Shown: in pieces, positions 9,028-17,012 of the stretch
How the letters are laid out: every line of letters begins with the position of its first letter
Position numbering within the stretch: the first letter of the stretch is position 1
Virus record (IMG/VR): IMGVR_UViG_3300049726_000088
Span: 1-64,000 of that record
Source: a virus
Direction: 5' to 3' (one strand)
DNA length: 64,000 nt
The notes under the pieces: model-generated
Told to the model about the DNA's origin: nothing
What the model saw: only the letters and a program-made list of their open reading frames with translations
Databases searched by the model: none
Position numbers and translations under genes: made by a program

Positions 9028-9133
9028 AGCGCAGAATGAGATTCGAACTCATACTATGGGCAATTAATTCAAGTGCACTTTTGCCGAGACCATACATTTG
9101 TATATGTGCCTTACCAATTGAGACTATCTACGC
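9028..9133 (-). tRNA. Atypical tRNA-like element, possibly tRNA-Leu(CAA)-derived
   Basis: On the minus strand a 7-bp acceptor stem GCGTAGA/TCTGCGC (one G-U pair), a D arm with the consensus loop AATTGGTA, and a perfect T arm ATGAG-TTCGAAT-CTCAT are all present. The anticodon arm is irregular: stem CATAT/GTATG encloses only six bases (ACAAAT), with CAA a possible anticodon but no U33. About 38 nt then separate it from the T arm, including a GGCAA/TTGCC stem, which is too long for an ordinary type II variable arm. CCA is not encoded. It could be a degenerate tRNA, a tRNA with an insertion, or a tRNA mimic. Confidence 0.45.
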
Positions 9134-9157
9134 TTATGGGATTGCTCCCACAAATAT

Positions 9158-9733
9158 TTACTTTTTAAATAAATCAACATTATCTTCTTTACCGGATTTA
9201 TATGCATTTTCAGTCACTTCGGAAGTAATTATTGTAATACCTTCTTTAAGAACTTTACCATTAGCATCTGCTAAATAACCTATATTATGACGACTACCAA
9301 TAACAATACTGTTTGGAAATGTCTGGCACATAGTTTTATGTTGACGGTCAATATCAATAAGTTTTTCCTGTTCAACAAAGAAACCATTTCGTTCACCTTC
9401 AATAGCTGCCATCAATTTATCATACAATTTTGTATCAAAATTTGGATTACTTTCTGTTATCCATTTCATTAATGAACCATCATTTTTTGAATAACGACCT
9501 GCAATAAGGTCAGGATAAATTTTTGCAAATGCATCTTTATACTGGTCAGCAACTTGTGCATCCTGATGAATAATTTTCCACATTTTATCAAAGAATGCAG
9601 CACATACTTTTTGCTGTGCATCACCTGTTTGGTGAGTGCGTATTTCTGAGTTACTTACACTAACCACCCAGAGAAAGGCGAATAATGCGAATATTGCACA
9701 TACTCCAATTCCAATAAATAAATTTTTTTTCAT
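9158..9733 (-). CDS. LemA-like membrane-anchored protein
   Basis: One N-terminal transmembrane segment (about residues 4-27) is followed by a helical domain. The pattern AIEGERNGFFVEQEKLIDIDRQHKTMCQTFPNS near residues 110-150 resembles the LemA family, whose members are membrane-anchored helical bundles of uncertain role. Length (191 aa) fits the family. The domain would lie outside the cytoplasmic membrane if the N-terminus is cytoplasmic. Its gene follows the tRNA-like element. Confidence 0.55.
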   Translation of the reverse strand: MKKNLFIGIGVCAIFALFAFLWVVSVSNSEIRTHQTGDAQQKVCAAFFDKMWKIIHQDAQVADQYKDAFAKIYPDLIAGRYSKNDGSLMKWITESNPNFDTKLYDKLMAAIEGERNGFFVEQEKLIDIDRQHKTMCQTFPNSIVIGSRHNIGYLADANGKVLKEGITIITSEVTENAYKSGKEDNVDLFKK

Positions 9734-9801
9734 AATTTTTGTTTTAAATTAATAAAAATTTTAATTTTAAAATAAATAATACGAGCAAAGATACAAAATT
9801 G

Positions 9802-10200
9802 TTACAATAATTCAGACAAATATTTAATAGAAATTTCACTTTGTTCAATTTCTTTTTTAATGTATGTTTCTATTATATCTTTTTTTTCTTTATCTTCTTC
9901 TTTAAAATATAATTTAAGCATATTCACCAAATTATTTAGTGGACTAAGTTTGTTTCTAATATCAGCACAAATAACACCCGCTTCAATTAAATCATATTTT
10001 ATTAATTCATAATCATCTAAGTTAATTTCTTTTGGAAGTGGTGAGTGTTCTTCATAATATTTTTTTAATAAATCCATTGTTGCTGTAATATTCATTAGAA
10101 CTGGAAGTATACATGTAAATATCATATTTATACCACCAATATTGCTGATTTCAACAAATTCTTTTGGTTCTTTTTTAGTTCTAAGTGCTTTGATTTTCAT
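9802..10200 (-). CDS. Hypothetical protein, 132 aa
   Basis: Not recognised. Mainly helical, with a charged C-terminal half. The segment ADIRNKLSPLNNLVNML near residues 80-96 looks like a histidine-kinase dimerisation helix, but the phospho-accepting His is absent, so the resemblance may be structural only. The start overlaps the stop of the upstream gene by 4 nt (ATGA type), implying translational coupling in a three-gene set. Confidence 0.65.
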   Translation of the reverse strand: MKIKALRTKKEPKEFVEISNIGGINMIFTCILPVLMNITATMDLLKKYYEEHSPLPKEINLDDYELIKYDLIEAGVICADIRNKLSPLNNLVNMLKLYFKEEDKEKKDIIETYIKKEIEQSEISIKYLSELL

Positions 10201-10523
10201 ATTGAAATTATTTTAGTTTTACCTCTTTTTCTTAAAATTGGCATTATTGTATTTGCAAAAGAACTTCTAATTATTGTTACAATATATGCATAAACATTAT
10301 CACTTCTATCTGGATTAAAATTTAATACATGTTTACAACATGCATCATATGCATTAGTTTCACAAAGAATCTTATTGATTTCAATCATTATTGAATATCT
10401 TTTTTCAATTTCTTGATTAATTATTTCAAAAAACATATCTTTAATTTCAAGTGTAAGTTCATTTAATTCTTTACAAAGAATTATTTCTTTTAATAATTGT
10501 TCTTTAAATTCTTTTGTTATCAT
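10197..10523 (-). CDS. Hypothetical protein, 108 aa
   Basis: Not recognised. Helical, with three cysteines spread through the middle. It overlaps both neighbours by 4 nt and belongs to the same coupled set as the flanking small genes upstream of the LemA-like gene. Confidence 0.65.
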   Translation of the reverse strand: MITKEFKEQLLKEIILCKELNELTLEIKDMFFEIINQEIEKRYSIMIEINKILCETNAYDACCKHVLNFNPDRSDNVYAYIVTIIRSSFANTIMPILRKRGKTKIISI

Positions 10524-10810
10524 TTTATTTCTTCCCCTTTTTGTCTAAAAGTTTTACCTTCTTGTCGTAATTTTTTCTTTAATTCTTCTCTTAATTTTAA
10601 TCCAATTTCTTCTGCAGCAAATTTAGCGTTTACAGAATGAGAAATATCAATTCCATTATATATTGCACCGTTTATATAAGCAATGCCTCGATAAACATTT
10701 TGAAACTGTTTTAATGGAAATTCATTTGGTATTAATTCAACTTCAACCAATAAATTTTCTTCGTGTTTATTTGTAGTATATATTAATTTATACTTGCCTT
10801 TCATTATCAT
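10520..10810 (-). CDS. Hypothetical protein, 96 aa
   Basis: Not recognised. Begins with beta-strand-like sequence and ends in a very basic helix (KLREELKKKLRQEGKTFRQK), suggestive of nucleic-acid contact. ATGs at 10810 and 10804 are both possible. It lies 1 nt from the DNA ligase gene. Confidence 0.6.
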   Translation of the reverse strand: MIMKGKYKLIYTTNKHEENLLVEVELIPNEFPLKQFQNVYRGIAYINGAIYNGIDISHSVNAKFAAEEIGLKLREELKKKLRQEGKTFRQKGEEIK

Positions 10811-10811
10811 A

Positions 10812-11939
10812 TTAAATGTCTTCTCTAATACGCATTGCTACTGGAAATCTTGGTACATTATTTTTTGTAGTCAATCCTTGATATTTAACTGTAAGCATTT
10901 TTCCAACAATTAATTCTGGATTTTCAGCATATTTAATTAAATTATCCATATTACCAATCATTTTTGCTGCAAATTGAGTACCATTTTCAGTTTCACAAAC
11001 AAATACTGCTTTTCCTGCCATTCTACCTTTATTTCCAACCTTAACATCAACTACTTTATATTCAGAATCTTGAAATTCTTTCACCTTTTGTAAATCATAT
11101 GAACGTTTATTTACATATAATCCATCCATATTTCTTACCATACAACCTTCATAACCTTCTGCAAGGAAATGTTCAAATGCTTCCATAAGTTCATCTTCAT
11201 TATTAACTACTATTGTTTCAACAATATGAACTGCAGTATTTTCAAAAAATGGCTTAAGTGATTGTAAAAGAGTATTACGTTCACCATTAGATAGATTGGG
11301 AAGTGCAATGTCATAAATATGATATTGAACAATTTCACAACCTTCTTTTGGTTTTTCTTGCCTGATAAATGAAGTTAATTCTTCAAATCTATTATGATAT
11401 TGATGATTATAAAGTTCGCCATCAAATCTATCACTAAGTCCACATTTTTCAAGTATTTTAATAATATGTGGCATACTTGTTATTTGTTTTCTGGTTCTTG
11501 ACCAAAGAGTTACAGCACCATCATCATATTGCGAAGTTGCTCTACACCCGTCCAATTTAGGTTGACAAAGTGCAGAATATTTTATTTTATGTCCTTGTTC
11601 ACTGAATTTATGTGCAAGCATTGGAGCAATACCACCTTCAATAATATCATCAGTTTTACCTGCTTGTGCATCTTCAATATTTTGAACGTAACCTTTTTTT
11701 AATTGTTTTTCCCAATCAGATTTAGCTTGAGTTTCAGCTTGTTGTATTGGAGTAGTTTCATTTGACCTGCCAATATTTTTACCTCTAATTACTTGTTCTT
11801 TGCTTTCTTGAATTTTACCACCAACTTGACCATAATTACTTATAATTGTAGGTATATTTTCAATTTCATTAACACTAACTTGCCATTCTTGAATAGCACC
11901 AGTACTGGTTTTTTTAAATAATTTTGGAAATTCTTTCAT
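10812..11939 (-). CDS. ATP-dependent DNA ligase with N-terminal WGR-like domain
   Basis: Seals DNA nicks through a lysyl-AMP intermediate. Motif I is CQPKLDGCRA (K128 predicted); DGELYNHQY (motif III) and YEGCMVRN (motif IV, near residue 270) follow, then motif V KVKEF. Residues 1-85 resemble a WGR domain (WQVSVNEIENIPTIISNYGQVGGKIQ), a DNA-end-binding module also found in PARPs. A WGR-ligase fusion suggests targeting to DNA breaks. No BRCT or zinc finger is seen. It probably serves phage replication and repair. Confidence 0.88.
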   Translation of the reverse strand: MKEFPKLFKKTSTGAIQEWQVSVNEIENIPTIISNYGQVGGKIQESKEQVIRGKNIGRSNETTPIQQAETQAKSDWEKQLKKGYVQNIEDAQAGKTDDIIEGGIAPMLAHKFSEQGHKIKYSALCQPKLDGCRATSQYDDGAVTLWSRTRKQITSMPHIIKILEKCGLSDRFDGELYNHQYHNRFEELTSFIRQEKPKEGCEIVQYHIYDIALPNLSNGERNTLLQSLKPFFENTAVHIVETIVVNNEDELMEAFEHFLAEGYEGCMVRNMDGLYVNKRSYDLQKVKEFQDSEYKVVDVKVGNKGRMAGKAVFVCETENGTQFAAKMIGNMDNLIKYAENPELIVGKMLTVKYQGLTTKNNVPRFPVAMRIREDI

Positions 11940-11970
11940 TGTTAAAATTTTTATTTAATATATTTAAATT

Positions 11971-12723
11971 TCATTTTTCTTTTTGAATATATTCTTGAAA
12001 ACATTGATAAAACATATTTGGTAATATGGCATGGTTTACAAAACCATAAAGTCCGCAGGAGAAGAATGTGTGAATTTCGATTATGAAAGTACCATCTTTA
12101 TCATTAACACCAACATCCAATGTATATGCAATTGGTGCTGATTTATATTTCTTAATCATACTTCTAATTTTATTTATATTAGGAAATTTAGTAAATTCAC
12201 CACAATAATTTTGCAACCCAACTAATTTATTTTGATATACAAAAGCACGCCATTCACTATCAATATTAATATATTTAGAAATTTGATAATTACCTTCAGG
12301 TAATGGTTTAAATTCTTTATTTGTATTAATAATAGCTGAATATCCTTTTATTTTGTCATTACTTTTAACAAAATATTCACCGTCAAAACCATCTAATGAT
12401 GATTGATTACCATTAAAAATAATTCTTTCTGTATAACAAAATAATTCTTCTGGAACATTTATTGGCTTTGGAGTAAGATTGTAAAAATGTTGCAAAAATG
12501 CTGTTACAAATTCTACACTACCTATGGGTACATATGTAAAATGCATTGGTTTAAATATTGAAGGGTCAATAGTTTCTACATTACAATCAGTATTAAGAAA
12601 TTTGACTTTAATATTATCTTTTTCTAAATGAAGTAACCAATTCTTGAATCTAATTGATTCAAGTAGAGTAAATGAGAAATCGTGAGTAACATTTCCGTTA
12701 CATTTTTGAATAAGAAATTTCAT
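11971..12723 (-). CDS. ATP-grasp protein, R2K-like clade
   Basis: The layout matches the R2K (DUF4343-like) ATP-grasp proteins: a divergent N-terminal domain, EYFVKSNDKIKG (nucleotide-binding strand and Lys, near residues 123-134), ISKYINIDSEWRAFV (near 152-166), YTLDVGV and a metal-binding FIIEIHTFFSCGLYG near residues 215-230. ATP-grasp enzymes join a carboxylate to an amine or thiol through an acyl phosphate. R2K members occur in phages and conflict islands and are predicted to modify peptides. The substrate here is unknown. Confidence 0.65.
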   Translation of the reverse strand: MKFLIQKCNGNVTHDFSFTLLESIRFKNWLLHLEKDNIKVKFLNTDCNVETIDPSIFKPMHFTYVPIGSVEFVTAFLQHFYNLTPKPINVPEELFCYTERIIFNGNQSSLDGFDGEYFVKSNDKIKGYSAIINTNKEFKPLPEGNYQISKYINIDSEWRAFVYQNKLVGLQNYCGEFTKFPNINKIRSMIKKYKSAPIAYTLDVGVNDKDGTFIIEIHTFFSCGLYGFVNHAILPNMFYQCFQEYIQKEK

Positions 12724-12728
12724 TATTT

Positions 12729-13040
12729 TTATTTTTTAGGTGCATAATTTTTATCAAGCCAATATACTATAGGTGCAAGGTCTTCATCATCATGATACAT
12801 ATCTTTCACATATTCTTTGCGAGTTTCTATCCATTCATCGATTCCATACCACCAACCTTCTGGTAAGAATTTTTCTGCTGCAGCAACTGCTTCAAATTTA
12901 TTTTTAAAAATAAATGTTTCTTCACACATTAATATAGTAATACCTATTGGTTTAAAACCAGCATCACAAATTTCTTTTAATAGTTCACTATTTGGAGTAC
13001 CATAAGAACCATGTCCTAAGTATGTTGAATGTGGTGACAT
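12729..13040 (-). CDS. Hypothetical protein, 103 aa
   Basis: Not recognised. Contains GWWYGIDEWIETRKEYV and an acidic C-terminal region ending in a basic tail; it has no membrane segment. It directly precedes the ATP-grasp gene (5-nt gap), so it could be that enzyme's partner or substrate (inference). Confidence 0.6.
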   Translation of the reverse strand: MSPHSTYLGHGSYGTPNSELLKEICDAGFKPIGITILMCEETFIFKNKFEAVAAAEKFLPEGWWYGIDEWIETRKEYVKDMYHDDEDLAPIVYWLDKNYAPKK

Positions 13041-13060
13041 TTTTTATTTTAAATTATTGC

Positions 13061-13092
13061 CAAATATATAAAATAAATTCGAATTAATCAAT
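13061..13092 (-). promoter_or_regulatory. Bacteroidetes-type promoter upstream of 13040
   Basis: Minus strand: ATTG (13092-13089), 20 nt, TATATTTG (13068-13061), 20 nt before the ATG at 13040. One mismatch in the -33 box. Confidence 0.35.
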
Positions 13093-14241
13093 ACCTTTAT
13101 CAGAATAACTTGAAAATTGTTTGGGAATACCAATGCATGAACCAATTGCTGTTGCATCTACAGTAATTAATTTACCACCACCAATACCAGTAACTGGAAC
13201 TTTATCTGGAACTTGGTCAAGACAAGTAACTACAACATTTTTTCGAGATTTTGGATTATTATAATTGTCACAATCAAATGCATATCTTAATAATCCAATA
13301 TCAAGTATTGATTTTCTGAATACACCTTGCCATCCATCATTTACGTTGGTTTCTAATGGATTATCCTTAATATAACTAATGTCCATGCCTTCATTTGTCA
13401 TCGGACCATTTCCATGACGAGTCTGATATGCACGTGTTATATAGTATGTATCGACATTTCTTTCATTAATTGTAATTCCAAGTTTGTTTATGATTTCAAT
13501 TGCATTTTTGCTTGTTGTATTGCTTCGTGTAACATGTGGAAAAAATCCATAATCCATATCAAGCATGATGCCTTGACCACCTTCAAAAATTAAGTCAAAA
13601 TAATCAGTAGGTATTGATGAACCAAGTAAGTATATATCATATATTGTATTTACAATATCAAATCTACTTACAAGGTCATCACATGCTAATTTAAAATCAT
13701 CAATTATTTTTTGAGTTTTGGAATTGGCAAGACTAATATATTCATAATATTTTTCTTGTAAAAGTTTGAGTTTAATATCACGAATTTTTGGATATTGTAA
13801 ATCTCTGGCATATAAATGAAAAAAATCTTCATTTCTTTTAATTGTTGTACCAAAACCAACGCCAACAGTACCATGAAGATTAAGACTATCAAGTTTAATA
13901 TTTTTCAAAATATCAAAAGGTGTTGTTATCATTGCATTTGCATTAATAAATAATTGAGGATGAATTTCCATTTTTCTCAATGCATTGCCTTCTTTTAGTA
14001 TTCCCACAGGATTTACAGTACAATATTCTGACCAATATGTTGGTGCGCCTAATAGTGTACCCGAACCAAAATTTGAGAATACATGTCTTTTATCATCAAT
14101 AACTACTGTATGTCCGCATTGATGCCCGCCATTGAATCTTATAACTAATGGATTATTGGATTTACTACAAAGATAATTTACAAATGCACCCTTGCCTTCA
14201 TCTCCAAACAAAAATCCTAAACAAATTGATATTGAATTCAT
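13084..14241 (-). CDS. Adenylosuccinate synthetase-family enzyme (PurA-like)
   Basis: PurA joins IMP and aspartate using GTP. The P-loop is FGDEGKG, with the catalytic Asp (D14) present as in PurA, whereas phage PurZ enzymes of the Z-genome pathway have that Asp replaced. GGHQCGHTVV carries the catalytic His (about H44). GTVGVGFG, EGGQG, RSNTT and TRHGNGP are further family segments. At 385 aa it is about 45 residues shorter than E. coli PurA, and the second Lys of the GKGK loop is Ala. It could make AMP precursors or a modified purine. No DatZ- or MazZ-like partner was recognised in the window. Confidence 0.85.
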   Translation of the reverse strand: MNSISICLGFLFGDEGKGAFVNYLCSKSNNPLVIRFNGGHQCGHTVVIDDKRHVFSNFGSGTLLGAPTYWSEYCTVNPVGILKEGNALRKMEIHPQLFINANAMITTPFDILKNIKLDSLNLHGTVGVGFGTTIKRNEDFFHLYARDLQYPKIRDIKLKLLQEKYYEYISLANSKTQKIIDDFKLACDDLVSRFDIVNTIYDIYLLGSSIPTDYFDLIFEGGQGIMLDMDYGFFPHVTRSNTTSKNAIEIINKLGITINERNVDTYYITRAYQTRHGNGPMTNEGMDISYIKDNPLETNVNDGWQGVFRKSILDIGLLRYAFDCDNYNNPKSRKNVVVTCLDQVPDKVPVTGIGGGKLITVDATAIGSCIGIPKQFSSYSDKGID

Positions 14242-14260
14242 TATGATTAATTATTATGTT

Positions 14261-14641
14261 TTACTTTATTCTTACAACCCAACAATAACCAAACATTAAA
14301 GGACATGGATTGACTATTTCATCATCTGATTCATCCATAACATTCATAAATTCAGAATAATCTTTTTCCCATACAGACCCCGGAATTTGATTTTGCATTC
14401 TTTTTATTTGAACATCAGCTTCTTCAATTTTCCATTGTCCTATTTCCTTAGAAATTATAGTATATAATGTTTTTATTTCACGAAAAGATATCAAGGTATT
14501 TAATGGAGCAATTCTTGTTAAAAAAAATGTTTTTATTTGAGACTTCAAATCATGTCCTTCAGAAAAGTCTTGTTCGATATTTACTTTAACTTCTGTTCCA
14601 GAATTTGGAGAAACATATGTACATTCGAATTTTCTTAACAT
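14261..14641 (-). CDS. Hypothetical protein, 126 aa
   Basis: Not recognised. Mixed alpha/beta with no clear motif; the start is the first ATG. It follows a terminator hairpin and so probably begins a new transcript that also carries the PurA-like gene. Confidence 0.6.
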   Translation of the reverse strand: MLRKFECTYVSPNSGTEVKVNIEQDFSEGHDLKSQIKTFFLTRIAPLNTLISFREIKTLYTIISKEIGQWKIEEADVQIKRMQNQIPGSVWEKDYSEFMNVMDESDDEIVNPCPLMFGYCWVVRIK

Positions 14642-14689
14642 AATAATATTTTTTACAATAATACGAAAAACAATTTATATTGTTACAAA

Positions 14690-14719
14690 AAAAGGGATAT
14701 ATTTTAATATATCCCTTTT
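14690..14719 (-). terminator. Intrinsic terminator after VWA gene
   Basis: A 13-bp perfect inverted repeat AAAAGGGATATAT/ATATATCCCTTTT with a 4-nt loop lies 18 nt past the stop of the VWA gene, followed by a T run on the minus strand. Confidence 0.8.
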
Positions 14720-14737
14720 GTTTCATTTATATTTTTA

Positions 14738-15652
14738 TTAAAGTTTTAATGCTCCTTCATCACTTGTTGATACGACAGCACCACTTACAACTGTTGCAAG
14801 AGCAGTAGTAACCAAACCAGCAGTTTTTTCATCAAATTTGCTTACAACTGATTTAATATCAGCACCATGCTGAACTGCGATAAGTGTTGCAATTGTAGCA
14901 CAAATTGCATGATAATCGTCCAAAATGATAAGTCTTTCACCAAGCATTTTTTTCCAATAGCCAAGAACATCTGGGTCATTTTTGTAACTAGCTTCATTAA
15001 CGTGTATATGATATACATTATAAAGTCTTTGTGCTTCTGCAAGAAGTTGTTCATCAGTATATTCTTCATTTTCTTTATATCCAAGAATATTTTTTAAAGT
15101 ACTTGCATCAACAAAATCCCAACTTTTTTCATCACCAATTGTAAAAAGAAAACCCTTTTCATTACGTTTTTCAAAACAATCAATACTGGTATGTTTACCA
15201 GCAATTAACCATGCAAGTAAATAACTTTCCATGTCTTGACCACCACCACCACCTTGAATAGCTACGTTTTTTAACCATTTATCAAGGTCTTCAGTACTTG
15301 ATTCAAATTGACCTATCTGAATTGGAGTACTGATGCAATGGTGGTCATTAATTGCACCAAAAAGTACTTGTGGATGTTCTACGCCATTATCAATAATAGT
15401 ATTCATAAGAGTATCGAGTTCATTTTTGATAATATCTTCAGGAATTCTACCCATACTACCAGTATCATCAAGAAAAATCATTATTGCTAAAGATTTTGGA
15501 TGTTCATCACTGTCACGAGATTCTCTAACTGTAATATTTTTTGGAAGCATATCATTTATTGCAGATTTTGAAAAAATATCATCTGCACTTTTACTTGCAT
15601 AACTTGCACTTATGTGCGTATATGCATCATGTGACCATTTACCACCACCCAT
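14738..15652 (-). CDS. VWA-domain protein
   Basis: A von Willebrand factor A domain with a MIDAS metal site: FLDDTGSMG (D62, T64, S66 in the DxSxS position, with Thr in place of the first Ser). The glycine run AIQGGGGGQDMES near residues 130-142 fits the loop carrying another MIDAS residue, and FTIGDEKS the third. The C-terminus ends in a small-residue-rich helix (VTTALATVVSGAVV). VWA proteins bind partners in a Mg2+-dependent way. The J-domain/pseudokinase-like gene lies about 270 nt upstream in the same operon and may encode a partner. Confidence 0.75.
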   Translation of the reverse strand: MGGGKWSHDAYTHISASYASKSADDIFSKSAINDMLPKNITVRESRDSDEHPKSLAIMIFLDDTGSMGRIPEDIIKNELDTLMNTIIDNGVEHPQVLFGAINDHHCISTPIQIGQFESSTEDLDKWLKNVAIQGGGGGQDMESYLLAWLIAGKHTSIDCFEKRNEKGFLFTIGDEKSWDFVDASTLKNILGYKENEEYTDEQLLAEAQRLYNVYHIHVNEASYKNDPDVLGYWKKMLGERLIILDDYHAICATIATLIAVQHGADIKSVVSKFDEKTAGLVTTALATVVSGAVVSTSDEGALKL

Positions 15653-15654
15653 AA

Positions 15655-15849
15655 TTATTTAGTTTTAGTTGTTTCGTCATTGCATTCACAGTTTTCATCT
15701 GTACATTCGCAAGGTTTATCACCTGTTTCTGTTACAGGTTCTGTGGTATCAGCAACTTTAGTTGCTTCTTCTGCAGTTTTTACTTCTGCATTTTCTTGTT
15801 CTTGTGCCATATCTTCGAAAGACTTGGCATCATTTGTATTAAATCCCAT
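15655..15849 (-). CDS. Acidic Cys-tailed small protein, 64 aa
   Basis: Not recognised. Very acidic, apparently disordered, with CECTDENCEC near the C-terminus, which could bind a metal. It sits between the J-domain/kinase-like gene and the VWA gene (2-nt gap to the latter). Confidence 0.6.
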   Translation of the reverse strand: MGFNTNDAKSFEDMAQEQENAEVKTAEEATKVADTTEPVTETGDKPCECTDENCECNDETTKTK

Positions 15850-15920
15850 AATTTAAAATTTTAATTGTTAATACTATTTAATTTAAATAAAACTCATTAT
15901 ATTTATATAAAAAAATTAAG

Positions 15921-16808
15921 TTACAAATTTAATAAATAAAATTTCTTTTCAAAATTTTTTGCCAATATTTCTCTATATTGTTTATATTCATCAACATGAT
16001 TTTTATGTTTTGTTAACAAAAATGTTAAGATATTTTGATTTACATTAACTTTATCCATTTTTAATTTAGTACCTGCTGCTGACTTATCTCCTAACAAATA
16101 TAATGCAATTTTTTTACAAAGCTCCAAATCTATATCAGGAGTTGCTATTTTTTCTGAAAAAAGAGTGGTAGGATACCACATTTTATACTTTGCCGAAATT
16201 GTTTCAGCTTTCTTAAATAATGTGGTCATATGATAGAAACTAATTATTATAATTCCATGAGTTTCAGGCACTACAAAGACTGTTGTAGGATTTAATCCCA
16301 TATGAGAATAGCTAATTTGCCTTAACCATAGCACAAACTCGAACATTCTACTAAACAACCAATTAACATGAATTTGTTTTAATTTCTGTCCAGTAAGAGG
16401 AACACTACGGTTTTTTAAATTTATAGTAAGTTTATTTTTTTCTAAGACCATACTTTCTGGCAGATATCTATGAAAACTTTCTGACGCTTTGTCAGTTTTT
16501 GCCATAAGTTGTTTATAATTATTTACTGATTTCGTAATTAATTTTCTATTAGCATCAGTTACAATATATTCGATTTTTTTTTCAAATACTCTAAAATCAC
16601 CGCTTTCATCAGTAAATTTTGTACCATTTTCCAGAATATCTTTATAATTATTCATTTTCGCCATTGCTTCTGCTGCTAATGAATTTGGATGATAATCTGG
16701 ATGAATGAGTTTACAATAATCCCTATACAATTTTTTCCAATCATCTGGGAATATATCTGATGGTTTATTTGATTTAATTAGTTTATCAATTAATTCACGG
16801 TCTGTCAT
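15921..16808 (-). CDS. J-domain protein with kinase-like (pseudokinase) C-terminus
   Basis: Residues about 20-58 resemble a J domain: WKKLYRDYCKLIHPDYHPN contains the HPD tripeptide (36-38) that stimulates Hsp70 ATPase. Residues about 145-200 resemble the catalytic loop region of a protein kinase: YSHMGLNPTTVFV in the place of HxDLKPxN, followed by HGIIIISFYHM in the place of the DFG strand. The catalytic Asp and the DFG Asp are both absent, so a pseudokinase is more likely than an active one. The combination next to a VWA gene recalls kinase/VWA partnerships in stress systems. The kinase-fold reading is an inference from a short stretch. Confidence 0.5.
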   Translation of the reverse strand: MTDRELIDKLIKSNKPSDIFPDDWKKLYRDYCKLIHPDYHPNSLAAEAMAKMNNYKDILENGTKFTDESGDFRVFEKKIEYIVTDANRKLITKSVNNYKQLMAKTDKASESFHRYLPESMVLEKNKLTINLKNRSVPLTGQKLKQIHVNWLFSRMFEFVLWLRQISYSHMGLNPTTVFVVPETHGIIIISFYHMTTLFKKAETISAKYKMWYPTTLFSEKIATPDIDLELCKKIALYLLGDKSAAGTKLKMDKVNVNQNILTFLLTKHKNHVDEYKQYREILAKNFEKKFYLLNL

Positions 16809-16813
16809 AATTT

Positions 16814-17011
16814 TTAATAATTATTATTGTATTGTCTTAAAATACCTATTTCATAATCTTCCCATACTTCAATTTGTGCTCTTAAATATTTTTTAAGAAC
16901 ATCATCAGTAGCATCTGCTAAATCTACATATAATGTTTTAATAATATCACCACAACGGACATATGCTTCATTATTTCTAATCACTGAGACAATTTTAACA
17001 TTATTTCCCAT
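16814..17011 (-). CDS. Hypothetical protein, 65 aa
   Basis: Not recognised. Starts with a beta-rich half (VKIVSVIRNNEAYVRCGDI) and ends with a helix. It lies 5 nt upstream of the J-domain gene and 1 nt from the preceding one. Confidence 0.6.
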   Translation of the reverse strand: MGNNVKIVSVIRNNEAYVRCGDIIKTLYVDLADATDDVLKKYLRAQIEVWEDYEIGILRQYNNNY

Positions 17012-17012
17012 A

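Noticed and set aside
9036-9278. Plus-strand 80-aa frame across the tRNA-like element
   Set aside because: Its first part is the antisense translation of the tRNA-like sequence and the rest is antisense to the LemA-like gene.
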